From NCBI GenBank assembly GCA_031268525.1, contig JAIRXA010000059.1:1-11749 (forward strand): DNA of 11,749 bases. Reading direction: 5' to 3'. Origin of the DNA: Coriobacteriales bacterium. GTDB lineage: Bacteria; Actinomycetota; Coriobacteriia; Coriobacteriales; UBA8131. Below the pieces are notes generated by a model. The model was given only the letters and a program-made list of their open reading frames with translations. It was not told where the DNA came from and made no database searches. Within the stretch, counting starts at the first letter, position 1. Every line of letters begins with the position of its first letter. Shown in pieces: positions 4,959 to 11,749 of this stretch. A program made the translations under genes and the position numbers.

Positions 4959-5624
4959 TCACTCCGCATGACAGAGCGCTGTATAGCAGGTTTCATACGT
5001 ACCTTTGTGATGGCAGTTTTTGCAGACGTCTTGGGCTGTCTCTTCGATGTTTTCCGTGGAGTGCATCTGGTGGCAGTTACCGCAGGTAATGCTTGCGTGA
5101 GAGCCACGGCCCCTGTCTTCAAAAATTGGTAATGCATGTGGATTGACTACGTTTTTCTTAACATCGGTCAGTGCGCTTGAGTTAACCGTTGCTTGAACGA
5201 AGATCTCGTCTCTGGCATGGCAGTTCGACTCTGTGCACGTGGACTCAGCGACCACCGTCTTGCTCAGTGCGTCTGTTTCCGCGATGCTGGCTATGGTCAA
5301 TCCCTCATGAACTCCCTGTAAAGCAGCATCGTCAGTATGGCAATCAATGCAGGCCTGGTTGGCGTGCAGGGCCATCGTATACGCAGAATCCGTAGAGGAC
5401 GCCTGTTGTGCAGCGTGACAGACGGAGCAGTCGCTGTTCGGAGACCAAATGAAGGCTGCTGGCTCAACTTCCGTGGTACCGGTATCGGTCGCGGTGTTGC
5501 TCGAGGCAGTTTCTCTGGGCGCGCAGCCGATCGCGGCGAGCATTGCCATACCGACTCCGACAAGCAAGACCAACAACAGCTTCTTAGAGCGCAGGCACGG
5601 CAAGTTAGAGCGCAGGCGCGGCAA
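4959..5624 (-). CDS. multihaem cytochrome c, electron donor to the flavoprotein reductase
   Basis: The 221-residue exported cytochrome has a basic N-terminus, one hydrophobic segment (about residues 14-33) and Cys34 in a lipobox-like AIGC, so it may be a lipoprotein. Haem sites are CSVCH (66), CIDCH (92), CGNCH (181) and CKNCH (201), plus two CX4CH sites, CTESNCH (130) and CYTALCH (213): four to six haems. This resembles the small cytochromes that feed periplasmic flavoprotein reductases of the Fcc3/UrdA/Cgr kind. TTG at 5624 was chosen because a perfect AAGGAGG lies five bases upstream; GTG at 5660 overlaps the reductase stop (GTGA) but lacks a site. It is translationally coupled behind the reductase. 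The N-terminus carries a 7-residue tandem duplication. Confidence 0.85.
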   Translation of the reverse strand: MPRLRSNLPCLRSKKLLLVLLVGVGMAMLAAIGCAPRETASSNTATDTGTTEVEPAAFIWSPNSDCSVCHAAQQASSTDSAYTMALHANQACIDCHTDDAALQGVHEGLTIASIAETDALSKTVVAESTCTESNCHARDEIFVQATVNSSALTDVKKNVVNPHALPIFEDRGRGSHASITCGNCHQMHSTENIEETAQDVCKNCHHKGTYETCYTALCHAE

Positions 5625-5625
5625 G
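5584..5625 (-). repeat. 21-bp tandem duplication in cytochrome signal region
   Basis: Two 21-base units, 5584-5604 and 5605-5625, differ at one base. They encode a doubled heptapeptide, LPRLRSN then LPCLRSK, in the positively charged n-region of the signal sequence. The unit adjoins the TTG start codon, so the duplication also supplies or alters the start region. Confidence 0.85.
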
Positions 5626-5656
5626 ACGCCCTCCTTTTCGCTGGCCTCATTGTGAG

Positions 5657-7336
5657 TCACTGGGCATCCCAGGGCTCAAGAGCGCAGGCATGTCGAGCGG
5701 CGATACGGCCCCAGACCATGTTTTCGGCGTTGCCGCCACCGGACAGTCCGTAGGTATGTGCCTGAAAATTGCTGATGCTGCCAGCGCAGTATAGTCGTGG
5801 AATGACGGTATCCGCGCCATCCAGAACCTGCGCGAATTCGTTTTTCTTCGGCCCACCCAAGGTGGTGCAGAGACCTGGATAGAGTGCGTAGGCGTAGTAG
5901 GGCGGATTATTCACCGCTTGCAATGTCTCCGGAACGCGTCCAAAATCGGTATCTTCACCTGCTGCGCAGAAACTGTTGTAACGTTCGATGGAAGCTTTAA
6001 GTTTCTCAACGTCTATCTTGTCGTCGATGAAAGCTGCGGAATCCGCCATATCTGCAACCAGCTCCTCCAGGGTGTTGCCAGTCTTGATCCAGCCCTTCTC
6101 CACCTCGGCCATGTTGTCCAGGCTCCAGCCGCCCCAGGCGCCGCACTCTTCAGGCAAGCCGTCCAGCCACATGTTCATCTTGTCGGACTGCGCCTGTGGG
6201 CCCAGTGGACCAGCCTCGATGCCCGTTTTGTCGAAGATGACCCAAACCGGAATTTCCTCAAAATCGCAGATGTCGTCGTTGAACCTGGTAACCCTGTGCC
6301 AGCCGTTGTGTGGATTGAAGAAGGTTTCGGTCATGAAGCGTTCGCCCAAACGGTTGACGTAGAGGTAGTTGGGGACCGGCACTGACAGCATCGGCGAATA
6401 CTTATAGGGATTGTTGGGGAAGTTAGCCGAGATATAGCCGACCATCTCCGTCATGTTGCGCAGCTGGGCGCCGACCTTCATCGCCATCTGGTGGCCGTCA
6501 CCTTCGTTGAACGGCCAGCCGTAGAAACCGCGTGCTGGATAGACCTTGAGGTAGCGAGAGTGCATGTCCTCGTTGAACTCAAAGCCGCCGGTGGAGAGCA
6601 GGGTTCCCTTGCGGGCTTTGACAGCATACTTCTTGCTATCGTTGCCCATCAGGGTGTAGCAGCCGACAATCTCCCTGGTTTCAGGGTTTTGAATCAATTC
6701 CTCGTCATGGCAATCAAAGACGACTTCAATGCCCAGGTCCGCGCGCGCCTTGTCCAAGATGATCCAGCCGTCAGGGCCATTACCAGAATCAGAGAGTCGT
6801 GCGATTTTCATTGCCTTCGCTGTATCCAAATCCGGATACTCGCTGGTGAACCTGAAGCCAGATGCCTGCGAGCCCTCAAGTTCCGTGGAATTGGTACCCC
6901 ATTTAAGCGCGTACTCCAGATTGCGGCTGGCTTCCGTGGCATAGGCACGAGCGATTTCCTCGGGGACGATGCCTTTGGAGAAGTTCCTGATGTAGGTCAC
7001 ACAGCCCTCAATATCTTCGGTAAAACAGAACTCGCCCATGTTAATGGAAGTGTTGCCCCCTCCACGCACGGGTGCCTTCTCCAGGCATAAGACCTCGGCG
7101 TCGCTTTCATCAACCGCAGTCAAAGCGGCCCAAAGCCCTGCGCCACCGTAGCCTATGACCAGAAAGTCGCATTCGTAGTCCCAAGTCGGCGGCAACCAAT
7201 CTCCATTGGCGGCCGTATTCTTTTCCTCATCTGCTGCGCCGCCGCTACAGGCCGACAGCACAGCTCCGCCAGCGATTCCCGTCGCTACCAGTGACCCACC
7301 TTTCAGAAAGTCTCGTCTGCTCAGTTCCTGTCCCAT
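5657..7336 (-). CDS. Tat-exported FAD-dependent reductase (fumarate/urocanate reductase superfamily, Cgr2-like)
   Basis: This 559-residue flavoprotein starts at ATG 7336, preceded by AAAGGAGG four bases away; the longer frame to 7462 lacks such support. A Tat motif SRRDFLK (6-12) and a lipobox LSAC with Cys30 indicate a Tat-exported lipoprotein. The FAD-binding GYGGAG is at 62-67, followed by GGGNTSINMGEF, and the C-terminal FAD loop is SGGGNAENMVWGRIA. GERFMTE and RLYCAGS are typical of the fumarate reductase/3-ketosteroid dehydrogenase superfamily. The conserved His-Thr-Met-Gly-Gly active-site block of fumarate reductases is here CTTLGGPKKN, without the His, so fumarate is an unlikely substrate. 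It probably reduces a different organic acceptor at the outer face of the membrane, using electrons from the downstream cytochrome. Substrate unknown. Confidence 0.9.
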   Translation of the reverse strand: MGQELSRRDFLKGGSLVATGIAGGAVLSACSGGAADEEKNTAANGDWLPPTWDYECDFLVIGYGGAGLWAALTAVDESDAEVLCLEKAPVRGGGNTSINMGEFCFTEDIEGCVTYIRNFSKGIVPEEIARAYATEASRNLEYALKWGTNSTELEGSQASGFRFTSEYPDLDTAKAMKIARLSDSGNGPDGWIILDKARADLGIEVVFDCHDEELIQNPETREIVGCYTLMGNDSKKYAVKARKGTLLSTGGFEFNEDMHSRYLKVYPARGFYGWPFNEGDGHQMAMKVGAQLRNMTEMVGYISANFPNNPYKYSPMLSVPVPNYLYVNRLGERFMTETFFNPHNGWHRVTRFNDDICDFEEIPVWVIFDKTGIEAGPLGPQAQSDKMNMWLDGLPEECGAWGGWSLDNMAEVEKGWIKTGNTLEELVADMADSAAFIDDKIDVEKLKASIERYNSFCAAGEDTDFGRVPETLQAVNNPPYYAYALYPGLCTTLGGPKKNEFAQVLDGADTVIPRLYCAGSISNFQAHTYGLSGGGNAENMVWGRIAARHACALEPWDAQ

Positions 7337-7505
7337 GATTCCTCCTTTTGCAATCTTTGCGGCTTCCATCCCTTGTGGATGGATGTCTACCCGTTTTGCC
7401 TTGGCACAATGCCTGCGGCAGCACTCAGGGTATTGAGGTGAGCTTGCCCAGACAATCATCAAAAGAAGCGATTTTTCGAAGCGGCTTTTTAAAAATAGGG
7501 GCTAC

Positions 7506-7526
7506 TATCATTTGTTTTAAATGATA
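7506..7526. promoter_or_regulatory. palindrome in the reductase/LuxR divergent promoter region
   Basis: TATCATTT (7506-7513) and AAATGATA (7519-7526) form a perfect 8-bp inverted repeat with a 5-base centre. It is the strongest symmetrical site in the 230-bp region between the divergent genes, and a candidate operator for the LuxR regulator acting on both directions. The region also holds CG-containing repeats (GAAGCG twice at about 7466-7482). No confident -35/-10 pair was found; an extended -10-like TGCTAAACT at 7544-7552 is very close to the LuxR start. Confidence 0.45.
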
Positions 7527-7566
7527 TTTCGCGATTCAGACGATGCTAAACTAAGTGTGAGGAAGA

Positions 7567-9075
7567 ATGGATATCTTAGACCAAAACCAAACGGCACATC
7601 AGGCAACGGCAAAGCCGTTGCTGGCTGTGATTCCGCTTTGTGTGTTCGGCTCTGTTCTGGTGGTAACATGGTTGCCCTTTGCCTCACTTTTTGCTCAGGC
7701 TTACCTGAGTAATTCCATCAGGCAAGGTGGTTTTTTGACCTGCGCGCTCTTGTTCCCCTCAGGGATAGTTTTAGGTGCGGCAATGTTCAGCGTCTTGACC
7801 TGGTTAAAGCGTCCGGTCTCCGAATCCTCGCTCATACTCTTGAGTATCCTGTCTGCCGCTTGTGGGTTTTCGACTATTGCTGTCAGCATGTTGAATACCA
7901 GCCTGCATGAAGCTTTGTGTTTGATTGGGGTTCTTCTGCTCGGGTGCGCCACTGCCCTGTTGTGGTCGTGCTGGGATCAGGTACTCATCAAGCTCGCGAA
8001 AGGTAGTCGAGCGGTTGTTGTTGCCTGTGCGGTAACAGCGGCCAGTATCTTGTTTCCTCTCGCCTTTCTCCTCACCTTTGTAAGCGTCACGATCCTATCT
8101 GCGCTTGGAACGGCAGTTTCGTTTGCTCTGTTGTTGGCTGTCAGGCGCAAGACTGGTGTCGTTTGTCCCGTCCCCTCACATCATGTGGATACGGCACTGT
8201 ATGCAAACGCAGCCCGCTCGCTTCTCTATCGCTTTTTCATAGCATCTTTCTGCATAGGACTTGCCTTTGGGATGATGGGGTATCAATTCAGCATAACAAC
8301 TCATAGTAAAGTTGAGGTGTGTGTTTGGGCCAGCGGTATCGTCGGTGCCGCCATCTTGATCATCTTCCTGTTCGTGGGCTATCTGATAAGCAAGGAGTCG
8401 GACAACTGGTTGGCGTTCAAACTCTCGGGGTTCACTGCGATACCGGCGTTTTTTCCGCTTGATCCAGGAACCAGGGGTAGCCTGGTTTTTGCGATATCCG
8501 TGACGCTTGTCTCAGCCGTAGTCATCTTTGGCGTACTTTCAATCGTTCGTCTGGAAATATCCAAGATCGTTTTTCACAGGCTTGAGTTCACCGACAGCGT
8601 CAGCCACGCTTGCCAATGGTTGGGAGTTTTACTCGGCATTCTCTTTGGAATTGGGTGCAGTACTGTGGGTCACCTCATGCTGTTCAATTCTTCGATGACT
8701 ATGTGGATCAGTCTGTCTGGACTGCTATCCATCATCTTGGTTGTGATGTCCACCAATGTATTGATACGAAGCGAATCTATTCGCAGTATCCTTTTGGCTT
8801 CAGCAGGTTCAGTGCCTGTCAGCCTTGATCTCAACAAGTATAAGTACTATGAAGACGAATACAACATTGTCAGAAACATCGCCTCCAGCAAAGGGCTGAC
8901 CCAGCGGGAAACCGAAGTTCTCCTTATTTTGGCCAAGGGCAACAACCTCCAAAAAGTACAATCTGAATTATTCATATCGCAGGGTACGGCTACGACGCAC
9001 CGCAATAACATCTACCGCAAGTTGAATATCCATCGTCGCCAAGAATTGATAGATTATCTTGACAGCTTTCGTTAA
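7567..9075 (+). CDS. LuxR-family regulator with N-terminal multi-pass membrane domain
   Basis: The 502-residue product has a large hydrophobic N-terminal part (about residues 20-410) with around 12 predicted membrane segments. A LuxR/FixJ-type winged helix-turn-helix follows at about 437-502: LTQRETEVLLILAKG, then FISQGTATTHRNNIYRKLNI. This MFS-like membrane domain fused to an HTH is abundant in Eggerthellaceae and usually sits next to respiratory reductase genes. By analogy it senses the acceptor or a related compound at the membrane and switches on the divergent reductase-cytochrome operon. ATG at 7567 has GAGG four bases before it. No phosphoacceptor domain is present. The regulatory link is inferred from position. 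Confidence 0.9.
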   Translation: MDILDQNQTAHQATAKPLLAVIPLCVFGSVLVVTWLPFASLFAQAYLSNSIRQGGFLTCALLFPSGIVLGAAMFSVLTWLKRPVSESSLILLSILSAACGFSTIAVSMLNTSLHEALCLIGVLLLGCATALLWSCWDQVLIKLAKGSRAVVVACAVTAASILFPLAFLLTFVSVTILSALGTAVSFALLLAVRRKTGVVCPVPSHHVDTALYANAARSLLYRFFIASFCIGLAFGMMGYQFSITTHSKVEVCVWASGIVGAAILIIFLFVGYLISKESDNWLAFKLSGFTAIPAFFPLDPGTRGSLVFAISVTLVSAVVIFGVLSIVRLEISKIVFHRLEFTDSVSHACQWLGVLLGILFGIGCSTVGHLMLFNSSMTMWISLSGLLSIILVVMSTNVLIRSESIRSILLASAGSVPVSLDLNKYKYYEDEYNIVRNIASSKGLTQRETEVLLILAKGNNLQKVQSELFISQGTATTHRNNIYRKLNIHRRQELIDYLDSFR

Positions 9076-9100
9076 AGAGGCCTGTATGGTTTTTGTACGT

Positions 9101-9186
9101 CACATCCTTGGCAGTCGCTGACAAAAGCCTCTGTCGTCGAGACCCCCACAGCTCAGCCTGCGCCACATTCTCGGCAGTCGCTGACA
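9101..9186 (+). repeat. pair of 23-bp direct repeats upstream of glnA
   Basis: The 23-base units at 9101-9123 and 9164-9186 differ at two positions, and share GGCAGTCGCTGACA exactly. A third partial unit (ACATCCCTGGCAG) overlaps the end of the second. They lie between the LuxR gene and glnA, about 60 bases apart. They may be binding sites for a nitrogen regulator or leftovers of a duplication; they do not match the known GlnR/TnrA pattern. Confidence 0.75.
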
Positions 9187-9234
9187 TCCCTGGCAGAATA
9201 TCCGGCCGACGGAGATCAGTGAAACCTGCGCGAA

Positions 9235-9275
9235 ACACTGCCCACAACGGTCCGTGGTATAGTTGTGGACAGTGT
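9235..9275 (+). promoter_or_regulatory. glnA promoter with overlapping inverted repeat
   Basis: An extended -10 element (TG at 9255-9256, TATAGT at 9258-9263) is overlapped by a 14-bp inverted repeat, ACACTGCCCACAAC (9235-9248) and GTTGTGGACAGTGT (9262-9275), with 13 of 14 pairs matching and a 13-base centre. The position over the -10 fits a repressor operator; a hairpin in the leader is also possible. It is about 50 bases before the glnA start codon. Confidence 0.6.
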
Positions 9276-9327
9276 TGTTCGCGGGCCATCAGGGGCGATG
9301 ACCACACAGGTTCTCACGGAGGTATTC

Positions 9328-10668
9328 ATGGAACTCTCACCAGAGAAGGACTACGTCTTAAAGTCCATTCAGTCCAATGATATCCATTTTATTCGCTTCT
9401 GGTTTACCGACGTATTGGGCTCGCTGAAGTCCTTTGCGGTCACGCCCTCTGAAATTGACGGCGCCTTTGAGGAGGGGATGGGCTTTGATGGCTCATCCAT
9501 TGAAGGCTTCTCCCGTATCCAGGAAAGCGACATGCTGGCCTTTCCGGACGCATCGACCTTTCAGGCCCTGCCCTGGCGGCCCAAGGAAAACGGTGTTGCT
9601 CGGATGTTTTGCGATGTGCGAACGCCCGATGGCGAGCCTTTTGAGGGTGACCCGCGCCATGCTCTGAAGCGGATGCTCAAGAAGGCCTCCGACATGGGAT
9701 TTACGATGAATGTAGGTCCTGAGCTGGAGTTCTTCTACTTCTCCGACCCTACATCCACCACGCCTCTGGATAATGGCGGCTACTTTGACCTTACGCCTCT
9801 CGACCTGGCAAGTGACATTCGTCGCGATACGGTGCTCAGCCTCGAGAACATGGGTATTCCCGTGGAGTATTCCCACCATGAGGTGGCGCCTTCGCAGCAT
9901 GAGATCGATCTGCGCTATGATGATGCGCTTTCGATGGCCGACGCCGTGATGACCTATCGTCTGGTGGTCAAGGAAGTGGCGATGCAGCATGGTGTGTATG
10001 CAAGCTTCATGCCCAAGCCGATCTCGGTGCAAAACGGCAATGGTATGCACGTGCACCAGAGCCTGTTTACCGACACAGGGGAGAATGCCTTCTTTGACGC
10101 GAGTGATCCTCAGGGCTACAATCTCTCATTTGTCGCGAAGAGCTATATCGCCGGTATACTCAAATACGCGCCTGAGTTCACCGCGGTGACCAATCAGTTT
10201 GTCAACTCCTATAAGCGTCTCGTCCCCGGCTTTGAGGCGCCCGTCTACATCACCTGGGCACGACGCAATCGCTCGGCCCTTGTGCGTGTGCCCCTGTACA
10301 AACCTGGCAAGGAGCTTGCGACGCGCATCGAGGTGCGCAGTCCCGACCCGGCCTGCAATCCCTATCTTGCCTTCGCCGTAATGCTTGGCGCGGGTTTGGC
10401 CGGTATCGAGGAAAAGTTGACACTGCCTGCGGAATTTACCGCAAATGCCTTTGAGCTCAGCTCTGAGGAGCTGGTGGCTCAGGGCGTTAGCACCCTGCCA
10501 GATGATCTGGGGAGCGCCATCGACCTGCTGGAGGGCTCAAAACTGATGCACGAGATACTGGGTCCACATATCCACAGCTACTTCGTGCGCAACAAGCGTG
10601 CAGAGTGGGCGGCCTATCGCTCCCATGTGACCGACTGGGAAGTCGACCGCTACCTGGCCATACTGTAG
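9328..10668 (+). CDS. glnA: glutamine synthetase type I
   Basis: This 446-residue enzyme makes glutamine from glutamate, ammonia and ATP in the cytoplasm. Motifs are in family order: the MGFDGSSIEGF loop with Asp53, the metal-binding PELEF with Glu132 and Glu134, NGNGMHVHQS for ATP, and the KRLVPGFEAPVY flap with Arg-rich ARRNRSALVRVP. The length (about 446) and the absence of the longer insertions point to the GSI-alpha type, regulated by feedback. Arg63 in EGFSRIQESD corresponds to the feedback-linked Arg of Bacillus GlnA. The residue where adenylylated enzymes carry Tyr is Phe here (ANAFELSSEE), so adenylylation is unlikely. ATG at 9328 follows GGAGG by five bases; a longer frame to 9265 is not needed. 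Confidence 0.97.
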   Translation: MELSPEKDYVLKSIQSNDIHFIRFWFTDVLGSLKSFAVTPSEIDGAFEEGMGFDGSSIEGFSRIQESDMLAFPDASTFQALPWRPKENGVARMFCDVRTPDGEPFEGDPRHALKRMLKKASDMGFTMNVGPELEFFYFSDPTSTTPLDNGGYFDLTPLDLASDIRRDTVLSLENMGIPVEYSHHEVAPSQHEIDLRYDDALSMADAVMTYRLVVKEVAMQHGVYASFMPKPISVQNGNGMHVHQSLFTDTGENAFFDASDPQGYNLSFVAKSYIAGILKYAPEFTAVTNQFVNSYKRLVPGFEAPVYITWARRNRSALVRVPLYKPGKELATRIEVRSPDPACNPYLAFAVMLGAGLAGIEEKLTLPAEFTANAFELSSEELVAQGVSTLPDDLGSAIDLLEGSKLMHEILGPHIHSYFVRNKRAEWAAYRSHVTDWEVDRYLAIL

Positions 10669-10687
10669 GCCTTGGGTCGCGTTTCCC

Positions 10688-11431
10688 ATGAGCATTCAAC
10701 TCGGTAGTGGCTCCCCGATTTTCTCTACAGCTCCCTGGCTCACAATCATTGTGGGCCATTATGGTGTGGGTAAGACCAATCTGTCGCTCAATATCGCGCG
10801 TGATCTTCGTGCGCTCGGCAACAAGGTAACGCTGATCGATCTCGATATCGTCAATCCCTATTTTCGCTCGACCGATAATCGAGATTTTGTGGAGCAGCGC
10901 GGGATCAGGCTCCTCGGGCCCGTGCACGGTGCGACGAATCTCGATACGCCCTCGCTGCCACCGGGCATCAACGAGGCCTTGTCGGCAGCAGGGGAGGGCC
11001 ATGCGGTGATCGTTGATGTTGGCGGCGATCCGGATGGCGCGCGCGCCCTCGGTCGCTATGCGGCGCATATCAAGGCGCTGCCGCATCGGATGGTCGATGT
11101 TGTGAACTTCTCACGACCCGAGATGGCCAGCGTGAAAGATAACCTTGAACTGCTCAGCGCCACGGAGCTTACCAGCGGACTTGCGCACACCGAGATTGTG
11201 GGCAACACACATCTCAAGAACCTCACGACCGCTGAGCTCATCCTTGCCTCGGTGGCCCCAACCATCGAGTTCTCGCAACAGGCGCATCTGCCTCTGGCGG
11301 GCATCACCGCGCCGCGTGCGCTCGTCGCCGAACTTGAGGCTCTGCTTGCTGCCGATATCGCTACGATTGGCGTTCCGGTCTATCCTGTAGACGTCATTGT
11401 CGGTACCTCATGGGAGGATCTGACGACATGA
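10688..11431 (+). CDS. MinD/ParA-like P-loop ATPase of unknown role
   Basis: The product has 247 residues. A Walker A motif GHYGVGKTN (residues 23-31), a LIDLDIVNPYFR block (about 49-60) and DVGGDPDGA (110-118) identify a SIMIBI-class P-loop NTPase close to MinD/ParA/CobQ proteins. The LDIVNPYFRS segment matches a subgroup of ParA-like ATPases of unknown function in anaerobes, often near metabolic enzymes. No partner is recognisable. ATG at 10688 is 19 bases after the glnA stop and overlaps the next start by four bases (ATGA), so all three are likely cotranscribed. Its own ribosome binding site is poor, suggesting coupled translation. No substrate is proposed. Confidence 0.85.
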   Translation: MSIQLGSGSPIFSTAPWLTIIVGHYGVGKTNLSLNIARDLRALGNKVTLIDLDIVNPYFRSTDNRDFVEQRGIRLLGPVHGATNLDTPSLPPGINEALSAAGEGHAVIVDVGGDPDGARALGRYAAHIKALPHRMVDVVNFSRPEMASVKDNLELLSATELTSGLAHTEIVGNTHLKNLTTAELILASVAPTIEFSQQAHLPLAGITAPRALVAELEALLAADIATIGVPVYPVDVIVGTSWEDLTT

Positions 11432-11749
11432 ATCTCTCCAAATCGCGCTACACGAAGGGCATGCAGTGCCCAAAGATGCTTTGGATGGACGAGCATCGCC
11501 GGGAGCTGTTTGACGAGACGGTCTACAATCAGGCGGTGCTTGCGACGGGCAACGCGGTTGGCGACCTTGCGATGGGCTTCTTTGGGGAATATGTGGAGGT
11601 ACCCTTTGACGCGCGCAACTTTAAGGGCATGGCTGCACGTACCCGGGAGCTGTTGGCTGCCAAAACTCCGGTGATCTGCGAGGCAACCTTCACCTTCAGT
11701 GGCAATCTCTGCATGGTTGATATCCTCGTGCGCGAGGAGGAGACGGGTG
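11428..11749 (+). CDS. DUF2779 family protein, N-terminal part, cut by window edge
   Basis: The visible 107 codons begin MNLSKSRYTKGMQCPKMLWM. This LSKSRYxxGxQCPK start is characteristic of DUF2779 proteins, which have a PD-(D/E)XK nuclease-like N-terminal region related to RecB/Cas4. The single Cys in QCPK is the position of a cluster-binding Cys in Cas4-like enzymes. ATG at 11428 overlaps the previous stop and follows GGGAGG ten bases upstream. The C-terminal part is beyond the window, so nuclease activity is not established. Confidence 0.75.
   Translation, partial: MNLSKSRYTKGMQCPKMLWMDEHRRELFDETVYNQAVLATGNAVGDLAMGFFGEYVEVPFDARNFKGMAARTRELLAAKTPVICEATFTFSGNLCMVDILVREEETG

Noticed and set aside
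7337..7462. Flavoprotein start at ATG 7462
   Set aside because: It would place 42 residues before the Tat motif, whereas ATG 7336 has AAAGGAGG and gives a normal Tat signal.

Overview
The window looks like a chromosomal segment from an anaerobic, moderately GC-rich actinobacterium of the Coriobacteriia, most likely Eggerthellaceae. That placement is an inference. It rests on a Tat-exported flavoprotein reductase paired with a multihaem cytochrome c, next to a divergent LuxR regulator with a large membrane domain. This trio is typical of gut Eggerthellaceae (compare the Cgr-type reductases of Eggerthella lenta). No rRNA, tRNA, CRISPR array or transposase was seen.

Left region (1-1460) is an accessory island. 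Two small toxin-antitoxin-like modules each follow a copy of a 105-bp direct repeat (102/105 identical, 96-200 and 973-1077). Module 1 is a PIN-domain toxin plus an overlapping small partner. Module 2 is a DUF3791-type small protein followed by a DUF3990-type toxin that survives only as about 12 N-terminal residues. Both modules have a similar extended -10 promoter.

Middle-left region (1497-4216, all minus strand): a YtrA-like GntR repressor and a slipin/Band-7 membrane protein form a two-gene operon. The slipin stop codon is a TAG followed by 34 further open codons. Upstream of the operon is a 9-bp-unit minisatellite, then an orphan NrfD/PsrC-like membrane subunit whose start lies at a perfect 16-bp tandem duplication.

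Middle region (4338-9075): a short ferritin-like protein of the encapsulated-ferritin type has its own promoter on the plus strand. It converges, across a strong bidirectional terminator, with a minus-strand operon encoding a Tat-lipoprotein FAD reductase and a cytochrome with four CX2CH and two CX4CH haem motifs. A divergent LuxR-type membrane regulator sits across a 230-bp intergenic region containing a perfect palindrome. The most plausible reading is an inducible extracytoplasmic respiratory reductase: the cytochrome passes electrons to the flavoprotein, which reduces an unidentified organic acceptor, and the LuxR protein controls expression.

Right region (9101-11749, plus strand): glnA (type I glutamine synthetase), a MinD/ParA-like P-loop ATPase and the start of a DUF2779 protein lie in one tight probable operon. 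The glnA promoter region carries a near-perfect 14-bp inverted repeat over its -10 element and a separate pair of 23-bp direct repeats.
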